From positions 124,001 to 188,000 of the forward strand of contig JAEUPP010000039.1 of assembly GCA_016790075.1 (NCBI GenBank): a stretch of 64,000 bases of DNA. Direction: 5' to 3'. A model generated the notes under the pieces. It saw only the letters and a program-made list of their open reading frames with translations. It had not been told where the DNA came from and did not search any database. Below, one piece after another: positions 26,066 through 34,212 of this stretch. This DNA is from Rhodanobacteraceae bacterium (GTDB lineage: Bacteria; Pseudomonadota; Gammaproteobacteria; Xanthomonadales; Rhodanobacteraceae). A program made the translations under genes and the position numbers. Position 1 is the first letter of the stretch. Each line of letters starts with the position of its first letter.

Positions 26066-26755
26066 ATGCCGTCGTCTTCACTCGCCCGCCGCGCTACCGC
26101 CGAAGCACTCGGTTCCCTGTTGCTGACGGCCACCGTCGTCGGATCGGGCATCATGGCCGAACGGCTGGCAAGCGGAAACGTTGCGCTTGCCCTGCTCGCC
26201 AATACCGCCGCAACTGTCGCGGTACTCGCCACGCTGATAGGTCTGCTAGGGCCTATCAGCGGTGCTCATTTCAATCCTGCTGTATCGCTGATTGAAGCAC
26301 TGCGCCGGCGGCTCGCACCTCGCGATGCGGCCGCTTACATGGCTCTGCAAGTCGCTGGCTGCTGCGCTGGCACTGTGCTTGCGCACGCCATGTTCGAGCT
26401 GCCGCTGATTCAGGCTTCAACACATGTACGCAGTGGCGCAGCCCAGTGGCTCGCGGAAACGGTGGCGACGTTCGGGCTGCTGCTGGTTGTCATTGGACAT
26501 CGCCGCGCCAGCGACGCTCCCTGGATGGTTGCTGCCTGGATCGGCGCGGCGTATTGGTTTACCGCATCCACGTCGTTCGCCAATCCTGCCATCAGCATTG
26601 CACGCTGCCTGACCGATACCTTTGCGGGCATACGTCCCATCGACGTGCCAGGTTTTGTACTCGCACAATGCCTGGGTGCAGTGCTTTGCTTTTTCGCCGC
26701 ACGCTGGCTGTTTGCGGCTCAAGCGCAGGACGCATCATCAACGCCACATACCTAG
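26066..26755 (+). CDS. Aquaglyceroporin (MIP family), probable arsenite channel
   Basis: A 229-residue six-helix channel with both half-helix signatures: HFNPAVS after the second segment and FANPAIS after the fifth. Preceded by arsR and arsC, it resembles AqpS-type arrangements in which an aquaglyceroporin replaces ArsB/Acr3 and lets arsenite flow out down its gradient. I chose the ATG at 26066, five bases after the arsC stop; longer readings run into arsC. No ArsB or Acr3 gene is in the window, though an MFS exporter gene lies nearby. Its stop shares the bases CTAG with the convergent gene. Confidence 0.85.
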   Translation: MPSSSLARRATAEALGSLLLTATVVGSGIMAERLASGNVALALLANTAATVAVLATLIGLLGPISGAHFNPAVSLIEALRRRLAPRDAAAYMALQVAGCCAGTVLAHAMFELPLIQASTHVRSGAAQWLAETVATFGLLLVVIGHRRASDAPWMVAAWIGAAYWFTASTSFANPAISIARCLTDTFAGIRPIDVPGFVLAQCLGAVLCFFAARWLFAAQAQDASSTPHT

Positions 26756-27687
26756 CTGGTGCAGCAGCAGCTGCAGTAGCGCTGCGCGGCCGTGCGCAGC
26801 GCAAGCCGCCAGCGCGAGGCCATGCCGGCAAACGGATACAGCCATTGGTCGATCCAACGAGGCGGCAGTTCGGAGCCCTGCCATAGGCCGACGCCATCGG
26901 CGGCAACCTGGCGCCCAGGCTGCCGCCTCGTGCGGAACAGCCAGTCCCAGAGCAAGACCGTTGCGCCATAGTTACCGCTGGCCTGTTGTGCGTCATGCGC
27001 GTGATGCCAACGATGCAACTCCGCCATGCTGAAGATCGCGTTGAGCCAACCGAGACGGAAGTCCACGTTGGAATGGCTCAACACGCCATGTACGTTGTGC
27101 AGTACCCCAGCAACAAACAGCACCAGCGGCGGTGCGCCGAGTAGAGCGAGTGGCAACAGGGTCAGCGCTGCGGTCAGTGCCGCATTGAGCGGATGAAAGC
27201 GGGCAAAATTGAGTGCATATAGCCGCGCCGGCGCGTGGTGCACCGCATGCACACGCCACAACCAGCCGGACGACCTGTGGCTGGCGCGATGATATACATA
27301 GGGCAAGAAGTCACCGATCACGAGCGCCAGGAATACTTGCGCCATGATCGGCCAGCTATCCGGCCAGATAGCCGCAGCACGCACATCCAGCGGTCCGAGC
27401 GACGTAACGATCAGTGCCCAGATCGCCGCCTCAGCCAGCGCAACAACGCTGGCTGTCACGCCGATGTAGTACACGTCCTCGCCAGCACCCTCCACCGAGT
27501 TCCATGCATCCGCGAAAGGGACCAGGCGTTCCAGCCCCAGCGTCAGCGTGACGACGACAGTGACGATAAGAGGCATCAGCCAGGTGACTATGTCCGGTGT
27601 GTAGTAAGCCCAGGCAGCTATCCCCGCTCCGCCGAACAGCAGCGGAAACGCAACGATACGCAGCAATGTTGCAAGCAATGAGGTCAT
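26752..27687 (-). CDS. Sterol desaturase/fatty acid hydroxylase family membrane protein
   Basis: A 311-residue integral membrane di-iron protein. It has several hydrophobic segments and the three histidine boxes HRASH, HAVHH and HRWHH, which bind the metal centre. The family hydroxylates or desaturates lipid chains. The protein ends in YCSCCCTS, four cysteines in the last seven residues, which is not a family feature. It is the last gene of a leftward operon with an MFS exporter and a flavoprotein (30-bp gap upstream) and converges on the ars operon. Its part in metalloid resistance, if any, is unknown. Confidence 0.78.
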   Translation of the reverse strand: MTSLLATLLRIVAFPLLFGGAGIAAWAYYTPDIVTWLMPLIVTVVVTLTLGLERLVPFADAWNSVEGAGEDVYYIGVTASVVALAEAAIWALIVTSLGPLDVRAAAIWPDSWPIMAQVFLALVIGDFLPYVYHRASHRSSGWLWRVHAVHHAPARLYALNFARFHPLNAALTAALTLLPLALLGAPPLVLFVAGVLHNVHGVLSHSNVDFRLGWLNAIFSMAELHRWHHAHDAQQASGNYGATVLLWDWLFRTRRQPGRQVAADGVGLWQGSELPPRWIDQWLYPFAGMASRWRLALRTAAQRYCSCCCTS

Positions 27688-27717
27688 GCGACTGTCTCCA
27701 ACAAAGTGAAATAGTGA

Positions 27718-28923
27718 TCAGCACTCAGGGCCCGCGCGCAGACGCGGATGCGCAGACAGAGCCTGCGCCAGCGAGGCGCAGGCGAGCAGCAGCAGGCAAA
27801 GCACGAGGAACACGGCGCTGCTACCCATCCATCCTGCCGCCGTGGCTGCCGCAAATGGCCCGGCCGCCCGGGCTGCGCCCTGCGCCCGTGCAATAGATCC
27901 GCCGGCCCGCGCCGCCATGCCGACGCCGAACAAGATAGGTACAACTACCGGGCGGACCAGTGTGTGCAGACCAGCACCCGCGCCGAACAGCGCCACAGCC
28001 AATACCGCGGCAGGCAGCGATCCCACGGCATATAACAGGGCCAGACCCAATGCCTGCAGCACCAGCGGAGCGACGATCAAGCCACGCAACGGCAGCGCAC
28101 GACCGTTTCCGCGCAGCAGCCAGATGCGGCCGGGCAACTGCATGACACCGAGTGCTGCAAGCACGTAGGCCGCGTATTCAATGGGATGACCGCGAGCGAC
28201 GAGATGCGGAATCGCCAGCGTCGTGAGGCCCAGCGTGGCAAAGGTTGCAACCACGAAAGGAGTGCCAGTGAGCCAGAGCAGGCGGCGGTCGATGACGCTG
28301 CTCCCGCCAGCCGCACCAACACCGCCACTCGCGCTGCGCATTCCATCCGACGTGTGCAACCAGGGCAGTGCCGATTTGTGAATCAACCAGGCGGTCAGCA
28401 GCCACACGACGACCAGCACACGCAGGGTGATGCGCCAGCCCCAATACCCCACACCCATGCCAACCAGCGGCAGGAACAACGTGCTCGCAAGCCCGCCCAT
28501 CACCGTAACACCTGCCAGCGCACGAACCCGCGCCGCAGTGTCGTCAAAAGCCCGCGTCACCAGCGCAAACGCGGTCTCATACAGCACCAGTGCCATGCAC
28601 GCGCCGAGCCCGGCCCACACCAGATAGAGCGCGGCAATGCCCGCCACGTAGGACCAAGCGAGCAATAGACCCGCCGCGGCGAGTGCACCAACCCGCATGA
28701 GCAGCACGCCACGGCCGCCGTCGAGCCAACGCCCCACCGGTGCCGCGCATAAAGCACTCACTGCCAGTCCCACGGAAAACGCACCCGCTATCGTAGCGTC
28801 CGAACCACCCAGCTCACTGCGCATCGGCACCATGAGCACCGAAAACGCATAATATAAAATGCCCCAATATACGCACTGCCCTGCGCCGAGAATCCAGACC
28901 GCTGGCCAGTGCTGTGCGTTCAT
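27718..28923 (-). CDS. MFS transporter in the arsenic-type island
   Basis: A 401-residue major-facilitator protein with about twelve hydrophobic segments. A conserved loop reads GRWLDGGRGVLL between segments 2 and 3. I placed the start at the ATG at 28923, which overlaps the flavoprotein stop as ATGA. It is probably co-expressed with the flavoprotein and the hydroxylase under the MarR-type regulator. MFS exporters such as ArsJ, ArsK and ArsP-like neighbours are known from arsenic islands, but I cannot assign this one to a subfamily. Confidence 0.75.
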   Translation of the reverse strand: MNAQHWPAVWILGAGQCVYWGILYYAFSVLMVPMRSELGGSDATIAGAFSVGLAVSALCAAPVGRWLDGGRGVLLMRVGALAAAGLLLAWSYVAGIAALYLVWAGLGACMALVLYETAFALVTRAFDDTAARVRALAGVTVMGGLASTLFLPLVGMGVGYWGWRITLRVLVVVWLLTAWLIHKSALPWLHTSDGMRSASGGVGAAGGSSVIDRRLLWLTGTPFVVATFATLGLTTLAIPHLVARGHPIEYAAYVLAALGVMQLPGRIWLLRGNGRALPLRGLIVAPLVLQALGLALLYAVGSLPAAVLAVALFGAGAGLHTLVRPVVVPILFGVGMAARAGGSIARAQGAARAAGPFAAATAAGWMGSSAVFLVLCLLLLACASLAQALSAHPRLRAGPEC

Positions 28924-30344
28924 GCGCGCGCACCACAGCAAGCTGAAGCTCGCGGCAGCGCTGTGGCGGCAATCACCGGGTTGCAACCGCAACCGGTTTC
29001 ACCACGAGCCTTGGCCGCCGCATCCGCCACGCAGCATGCACTGGCGTCCGACACAGCCGGACCACCGCAACAACCGCCCGATACCACTGCATCATCGTCT
29101 TCAGCAAATTGCGTAGCGCAGACGCCCGTTTCCGGCAGCACAAGCTCGACTCGTCGCGCCGCTTCCCAGTCACCAGCAATCGCTGCCGCAACGGAGCGCA
29201 CCTGCTCGTAGCCGGTACGCAGCAGAAAGGTCGGCGCGCGGCCATAGCTCTTCATACCGACCACATACAGATTCGCCTCCGGATGGGCGAGCTCGGCGGC
29301 ACCGTGTGGGCGCACCGTGCCACAACTGTGCTGATTCGGATCAATCAGCGGCGCCAACGCCAGTGGCGCCTGTGTGGTTGCATCCAGCCCCAACCTTACC
29401 TCGTCAAGGATGGACAGATCTGGCCGGAAACCGGTTGCACCGATCAGTTCATCGACCGGCGGCAGTGCCCGTTCGCCGCTCCAGACCACCCAGCCCGCCG
29501 GGCTTTGCTCGATGCGATCGATATGCGTGTCGGTGTGAAGCCTTATTTTTCCCTGTTCGAGCCATTGCGCGATGCGTTTCCCCAGGCGGCCCCGCTCCTT
29601 GAGCTGGTCGTTTTCGCCGCCGCCTAGCACGCGCTTCGCGGTCGGCTGCCGTATGGCCCAGTGCAGCTCTCCGCCGGGTTCGTACTGCGCCAGGCGTACC
29701 AGATCAAGAAGTGCGTTGAACGCAGAATGGCCACTGCCCACGACCAGCACCCGTTTGCCGGCGTAGCGGCTACGTGCAGCACCCAGCACGTCGGGTATGC
29801 CATAAACCACGTTTGCGGCCACCGCCTGTTCACCCAGCGCCGGCAAGCCCGCAGCACCCAGTGGATTCGGACGGCCTGTGGTGCCGGATGCGTCAATCAC
29901 CGCCCGCGCCCCAACTTCGTATTCCACACCCGCCTGCCGATAGCGAACGATAAACGGCGCGGCCTCACGGCCGGCATCTTTCATGCGGTCATGCCGGTGT
30001 TTGGCCACAGCGATGACACGTGCGTTCAGACGAATCTGTGCCGCCAATTCCGGTATTGCGGCCAGCGGTTCCAGATAGTGCTCCAGAACTTCGCCCCCCG
30101 TCGGATACCGGGCCGGATCAGGCGCAGTCCAGCCCTGCGCCGCAAGCAGTTCCGCGGCGCGCGCATCAACGTTGTACTCCCAGGGCGAAAACATGCGCAC
30201 ATGTGCCCACTGCCGGATGCCAGCACCTACCTGGGCAGACGCTTCGAGCACCAGAGGAGTCAAACCGTGCGTGCGCAACTGCACGGCAGCCGCCAGCCCC
30301 ACCGGGCCGGCGCCGATAACGACGACAGGTAGCACTTCAGACAT
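28920..30344 (-). CDS. Flavin-dependent monooxygenase-like oxidoreductase with cysteine-rich tail (ArsO-like)
   Basis: A 474-residue flavoprotein. The FAD motif is VIGAGPVGLAAAVQL at the N-terminus and the NAD(P)H motif is VVGSGHSAFNALLDL near residue 200, with the ATGF segment near 315; the order fits class B flavin monooxygenases and thioredoxin-reductase-like enzymes. Such genes occur in arsenic islands as ArsO. The last 70 residues contain nine cysteines in pairs (GGCCGG, ACC, GCGC, ACCG), a probable metalloid- or metal-binding tail. GGAG precedes the ATG. A MarR-type operator lies 155-173 bp upstream. Confidence 0.75.
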   Translation of the reverse strand: MSEVLPVVVIGAGPVGLAAAVQLRTHGLTPLVLEASAQVGAGIRQWAHVRMFSPWEYNVDARAAELLAAQGWTAPDPARYPTGGEVLEHYLEPLAAIPELAAQIRLNARVIAVAKHRHDRMKDAGREAAPFIVRYRQAGVEYEVGARAVIDASGTTGRPNPLGAAGLPALGEQAVAANVVYGIPDVLGAARSRYAGKRVLVVGSGHSAFNALLDLVRLAQYEPGGELHWAIRQPTAKRVLGGGENDQLKERGRLGKRIAQWLEQGKIRLHTDTHIDRIEQSPAGWVVWSGERALPPVDELIGATGFRPDLSILDEVRLGLDATTQAPLALAPLIDPNQHSCGTVRPHGAAELAHPEANLYVVGMKSYGRAPTFLLRTGYEQVRSVAAAIAGDWEAARRVELVLPETGVCATQFAEDDDAVVSGGCCGGPAVSDASACCVADAAAKARGETGCGCNPVIAATALPRASACCGARA

Positions 30345-30498
30345 AACGATTCTCCAGCTCGACGATAGTGCCGCACTCGGCGGCGAGGTTCTCTGCCATC
30401 AGGCAGTCCCTGAACACTCCCGATGCGTTTCGCACAGCCCGTTGTGGTTGCCGTTGCATCGACGAGAGCTCTGGTTCTGAAATCCGGACCACGAATAC

Positions 30499-30517
30499 AA
30501 TTGTCAGTAACAACTAT
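30499..30517. promoter_or_regulatory. Candidate MarR operator upstream of the flavoprotein operon
   Basis: Sequence of the form AATTGNNAGTANCAACTAT, containing the perfect inverted repeat TTGT-N5-ACAA (30501-30513). The same 19-bp pattern recurs 592 bp away in front of the MarR-type gene. Confidence 0.65.
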
Positions 30518-30530
30518 TAGCGCAAAAAAA

Positions 30531-31064
30531 TTACGTGCAATCCGGTACCGAACAAGACGGCGCGCAAGTCCCGACGCTCACGCCTGAGACAAAACGCGCT
30601 TGCGCCGCCTGGGCCAGCCGCCGGATCACATCGATGACGCTGGCGCGGGTTTGCGGATCGAGATCCGCCAGCATTTCTGCCTGCTGCGTGACCAGGCCAC
30701 GATTGATGGTGTCGTACAGGGCACGCCCCGAGGCGGTAATGCACAGCGACACGGCACGGGCATCGGCCTCGTCGGCACGTCGCACGACATAGCCCTTGCG
30801 CTCCAGCGCATCGACCACACGCGTAGTCGTGCTCTTGTCGAGCAGTAACAACGCCGCCAGTGTCTGGCTGCGCATAGGCCCCTGGCCAGCCAGCGCCTCC
30901 AGCGCATAACACTGCGTGACGGAAATGTCATAACAACAGATGCGGTCACGATCGCGGAACTGATAGACACGGACCAGATCGGCCAGCGCAGCCGTCAACG
31001 CTTCTGCATCCGCTGCGAGACGGGAATCAGTGGATTGCATGCGCTGGCGTTGTTTGGACGGCAT
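30531..31064 (-). CDS. MarR family regulator with cysteine-rich C-terminus
   Basis: A 177-residue winged-helix regulator of the MarR family. The DNA-binding part includes MRSQTLAALLLLDKSTTTRVVDALERKGYVVRRADEADARAVSL. Cysteines occur before helix 3 (ICCYDISVTQC) and in the C-terminal CAPSCSVPDC, suggesting a thiol- or metalloid-based switch. The promoter overlaps the first candidate operator, and a second copy precedes the flavoprotein operon, so it probably controls both. A -10 box six bases before the ATG implies a leaderless message. Confidence 0.82.
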   Translation of the reverse strand: MPSKQRQRMQSTDSRLAADAEALTAALADLVRVYQFRDRDRICCYDISVTQCYALEALAGQGPMRSQTLAALLLLDKSTTTRVVDALERKGYVVRRADEADARAVSLCITASGRALYDTINRGLVTQQAEMLADLDPQTRASVIDVIRRLAQAAQARFVSGVSVGTCAPSCSVPDCT

Positions 31065-31070
31065 GGGTCA

Positions 31071-31109
31071 ACTATAGCGGCCACCTCTTTAATTGCAAGT
31101 AGCAACTAT
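31071..31109 (-). promoter_or_regulatory. marR-type promoter with embedded operator
   Basis: Read leftward: -35 TTGCAA (31098-31093), 16-bp spacer, -10 TATAGT (31076-31071), then the ATG at 31064. The operator (31091-31109) follows the pattern AATTGNNAGTANCAACTAT with perfect TTGC-N5-GCAA arms and contains the -35 box, a layout for autorepression. Confidence 0.65.
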
Positions 31110-31203
31110 ATCCGCGCTCACAGCGAGCGCAACGGATCGGCAGCCCTGCTTTCGGGGCTTCTCGCGTTGCGCAAAGCTCGGTGTGGGCTCAGCACGATTT
31201 GTG

Positions 31204-32604
31204 TCAGGAGCTCGCCGCAAAGCGCGTGAGCAGATCCACCAGCCGATCCAGATCAGATGCATTGCTGGCCAGACCCAGCGAGGCACGGATCGCGCCGACC
31301 GCCCGACCGCTGCAGTCGGCGAGCCGCTGCGGCGTAAACCCATCCGCCAGCCGCCCCAGGCACTGCGCAAGGCGCGCCGGCTCCTGACCGAACGCGGCCT
31401 CGGCCGCGCCGGGATTGCAGAAGCAACCGCCGCGGACGGAAATACCAGCATCACGCGCAGCGACCTCGACGGTGGCATAAGGCACAACCGCTCCTTGCTG
31501 ATCGAGCAGATTGAACGTGACAACACCACCGCGCACGGTGCGATCATGTGGCCCATAGACGAGAACCAGCGGTGCGCCATTCGCGTGCCGCAACGACTGC
31601 AGCGAGTCGAGCAACCGTACACTCAGACTGGCTACGTGTGCTGCAAGGCGCTCCATGCCGACCTCGCGCAGCAGGCCGAAACCCGCAGCCAATGCCGCGA
31701 TGCCGAGAAAATTCGGCGTGCCGTCCTCGAACCCCTCGGCACCGTCCTGCAGCCGGTGCAGATCCGCTTGCACCGAGGCATAACGCACGCTGCCGCCGGC
31801 AAACCAGGGACGCCGCAGCAACGGAACCACATCACGCCGCATTACCAGCGCGCCGAGCCCAGTCGGGTAGCCAAACAGCTTATAGAACGACAGTGCAACG
31901 AAATCTGCCGGACAGACGCGCAGGTCCACTGCGTGCGATGGGGCGAACGCAGCAATATCGAGCATGACCTGCAGGCCGCGCTCGCGCGCATACCGCACCA
32001 GCGACAGCGGATGCAGCGCGCCGGAGAAATTTGACTGAGCGGGGAATGCGAGCAATCCGGCACCGGCCGTGGCGACAGCATCGATTACGCTCTCAGGATC
32101 ATCGAGTTCAAGCTCAGCGTTGAGCGGCAGCACGCGAATCGCCGCACCGGCGCGGCGCGCGTACTCGCGCACTCCGTTGATGGAGTTGTGATTGTCCGCC
32201 GACAGCAGCAGCGGACGGTCGGCCCCAAACGGATAACTTTCGGCGACGAGCTTGAGCGCAGCACTGCTGTTTGCGGTGAAGCACACGAGGTGACTGGTCT
32301 CGTCAACACCGAGAAAGCGCAGCACTTCGGCGCGCGCCTGTTCGATGATCGCTGTGCTTGCCCGCGCCGTGCTGGATTCCGAATGCGGGTTGCCGAACAA
32401 GCCGGCTGCAAGCAATTGCGCCTGGGCATTAACCTGCGAAACGCCGTAAAGGGCGCTGCCGGTATAGTCGAGGTAGCAGTGCCCCAATTCATCCAGCCGC
32501 GCAAACTCGCGCCGGCGCAACGCCGCAAAATCGAAATTCCCTCCGGCGGAAATGGCGGGCACCGTCGACGGCAACGCGCCGGAGCGGGATGGGATACTCA
32601 ACAT
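31204..32604 (-). CDS. MOCOS-like class V aminotransferase (cysteine desulfurase type)
   Basis: A 466-residue PLP enzyme. The PLP lysine is Lys242 in SFYKLFGYPTG, and the sulfur-accepting region is RGGCFCNPGA with Cys394 and Cys396, both much closer to the N-terminal domain of eukaryotic molybdenum-cofactor sulfurase (MOCOS) than to IscS or SufS. The C-terminal MOSC domain of MOCOS is absent. The likely reaction is removal of sulfur from cysteine onto the enzyme. Its start overlaps the rhodanese-like gene by 7 bp, making it the last gene of a five-gene sulfur operon. The acceptor of the sulfur is unknown. Confidence 0.75.
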   Translation of the reverse strand: MLSIPSRSGALPSTVPAISAGGNFDFAALRRREFARLDELGHCYLDYTGSALYGVSQVNAQAQLLAAGLFGNPHSESSTARASTAIIEQARAEVLRFLGVDETSHLVCFTANSSAALKLVAESYPFGADRPLLLSADNHNSINGVREYARRAGAAIRVLPLNAELELDDPESVIDAVATAGAGLLAFPAQSNFSGALHPLSLVRYARERGLQVMLDIAAFAPSHAVDLRVCPADFVALSFYKLFGYPTGLGALVMRRDVVPLLRRPWFAGGSVRYASVQADLHRLQDGAEGFEDGTPNFLGIAALAAGFGLLREVGMERLAAHVASLSVRLLDSLQSLRHANGAPLVLVYGPHDRTVRGGVVTFNLLDQQGAVVPYATVEVAARDAGISVRGGCFCNPGAAEAAFGQEPARLAQCLGRLADGFTPQRLADCSGRAVGAIRASLGLASNASDLDRLVDLLTRFAASS

Positions 32605-33119
32605 CCGCGGCGACTCCGTTGATGCAGGGTGCGTACATCGGGAACGCCACGCTGCGGCGCCCCGCCGAAATAGCGACTCAGATCGGCACGTGGTGCAAAA
32701 GCGCGCTGTACGTGCATCGGCGCATCATCCCTGAGCACCGGAAACAGCACCTCGCTGTTCCAGGCCTCGATGCCTCCACGCAAACGCCGTAGCGGCAGGC
32801 CCGGATAGCGCTGGCGCAGTGCGGCAAACGCCGCGTCACCGATCTGTGCGTCCGCGTAGACCACGACCAGATCCGCTGGCGGCAGACCGCCGTCAAGCAG
32901 CGCCAGGGACTGCGAACCCGCGATGCGCTCCTCGGCGGCAGCGACTGCGCGTGTATCGAGTACCAGCAATCCTGCACGCTGGTCGCGTATCCAGATCGCC
33001 AGGTCAATGGCCGCCACTTCGTCGTCGCGCAGTGGCGGCTGTGGATTTTCCACAGCGGCCGCCAGCACCCCCGCGGCAAGGGCCAGCGCCGCAAGCATCA
33101 GGTGAACAGGGCGATTCAT
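32598..33119 (-). CDS. Exported rhodanese-fold protein without catalytic cysteine
   Basis: A 173-residue protein with a signal peptide or N-terminal membrane helix (MNRPVHLMLAALALAAGVLAAA) and one rhodanese fold (LVLDTR, then GGIEAWNSEVLFPVL). At the loop where active rhodaneses have cysteine it reads VVVYADAQIGD, with Ala in that place. It is therefore predicted to bind or present rather than transfer sulfur. I chose the ATG at 33119, which overlaps the upstream transporter stop by 4 bp. It is the fourth gene of the sulfur operon. Confidence 0.7.
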   Translation of the reverse strand: MNRPVHLMLAALALAAGVLAAAVENPQPPLRDDEVAAIDLAIWIRDQRAGLLVLDTRAVAAAEERIAGSQSLALLDGGLPPADLVVVYADAQIGDAAFAALRQRYPGLPLRRLRGGIEAWNSEVLFPVLRDDAPMHVQRAFAPRADLSRYFGGAPQRGVPDVRTLHQRSRRGC

Positions 33120-33694
33120 CGAGCCCCCCGCTCTACGCGCTGGAGCAGGCCGAAGGCGGCCAGCGCGATCAGCACGATCACGCATACGACGACACCGTAG
33201 GACAGACCCAGCAGCTCCGGCAGGGTCCAGGCGCCCCGCGCCGAATTTATATAAAAATCCGGCCAGTAGCGCACCAGCCAACCGCTGCCCAGCATGCCCG
33301 TGAACAGACCGAACAGCACAAACACGCCGTCGATGCGGCCGGTTGCCGCCGCAACACAGGCAGTGCCCGGACAAAGCCCCGCGACGAGCAACCCGGCTCC
33401 GAACACCACGCCGCCCACCAGTTGCGGGCCAAGATAGGTCGGCGGCAGGTAGAGCGCCGACAGTTCCAGCAGACCCAGACGACTCAGCCAGAATACGCCC
33501 AGCATGGCCACGAGCAATGCGCTGAACATGACCTTGAACACACGCAGGTCACGGCCATAGAACTGGCCGACCAGCAGCCCTGCGCGTCCGAGTCCGGCGC
33601 GTTCAAGCGCCGCGCCGAATCCCATGCCGAGCACCAGCGCAATGGCGAGGGAGGCGCCCAGCGACGAACCCTCCGGCAGCAGCGGCGCGCTCAT
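33116..33694 (-). CDS. YeeE/YedE half-transporter B
   Basis: A 192-residue membrane protein of the YeeE/YedE (DUF395) family, whose best known member TsuA imports thiosulfate. About four to five hydrophobic segments are present, and the family motif GLCPGTACVAAATG gives Cys108 and Cys113. It is half the length of YeeE and probably pairs with the adjacent half A. The ATG at 33694 overlaps the stop of half A as ATGA; a GTG two codons earlier is possible. Confidence 0.82.
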   Translation of the reverse strand: MSAPLLPEGSSLGASLAIALVLGMGFGAALERAGLGRAGLLVGQFYGRDLRVFKVMFSALLVAMLGVFWLSRLGLLELSALYLPPTYLGPQLVGGVVFGAGLLVAGLCPGTACVAAATGRIDGVFVLFGLFTGMLGSGWLVRYWPDFYINSARGAWTLPELLGLSYGVVVCVIVLIALAAFGLLQRVERGAR

Positions 33695-34212
33695 GACCAC
33701 ACCTTGCGCAGCAGCGGCGCCAGTGCATAGGCGCTGGCAAAGGCCAGCACGAGAAACAGCCAGCCGCCCACACCCAGCAACGCCCCACCGGTCAGGGCCT
33801 GCCCGCTGGTGCAGCCACGTGCGAACACCGCACCGGCAGCCATCAGCACACCACCGCCGAACGCCAGCGCCAGGCGCTGCCTGCGTGTGATCGCGGCGGC
33901 GTGTTCGACGGTCACCAGCAGCCGGCCTGCCAACGCCGCCGACAGCCAGGCGCCAAGCATCACACCCAGCAATTCAACCGTAAGCCATTCCAGCCAGGGC
34001 CCCGGTGCAGAAAGGTAATGCGCGAACAAGGGACTTGCGGCCGCCTGCTCGGGCGCGACCAGCGCGACGGCACCGGCCGCTGTACTCGCGAAGGCACCCG
34101 AAGCACCGAGGCCACGGCCGACCAGCACGAACGCGGCGAGCAGAACCAAACCCAGCGCGGCACCAGCGAGATAGGGATCGGCATAGGCGCGCGCCGGCTG
34201 TGGCGTGTTCAT
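33691..34212 (-). CDS. YeeE/YedE half-transporter A
   Basis: A 173-residue membrane protein with about four hydrophobic segments and the second family motif ARGCTSGQALTGGALLG with Cys134. In TsuA conserved cysteines pass thiosulfate along the channel; here the essential cysteines are distributed over two polypeptides, halves A and B. It overlaps the sulfurtransferase stop and the half B start by 4 bp each. Sulfur compound import into the cytoplasm is the probable function. Confidence 0.82.
   Translation of the reverse strand: MNTPQPARAYADPYLAGAALGLVLLAAFVLVGRGLGASGAFASTAAGAVALVAPEQAAASPLFAHYLSAPGPWLEWLTVELLGVMLGAWLSAALAGRLLVTVEHAAAITRRQRLALAFGGGVLMAAGAVFARGCTSGQALTGGALLGVGGWLFLVLAFASAYALAPLLRKVWS

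Noticed and set aside
25230-31064. Arsenic region as a mobile island
   Set aside because: No integrase, transposase, tRNA gene or flanking repeat was seen, and the GC-rich composition looks like the neighbours.
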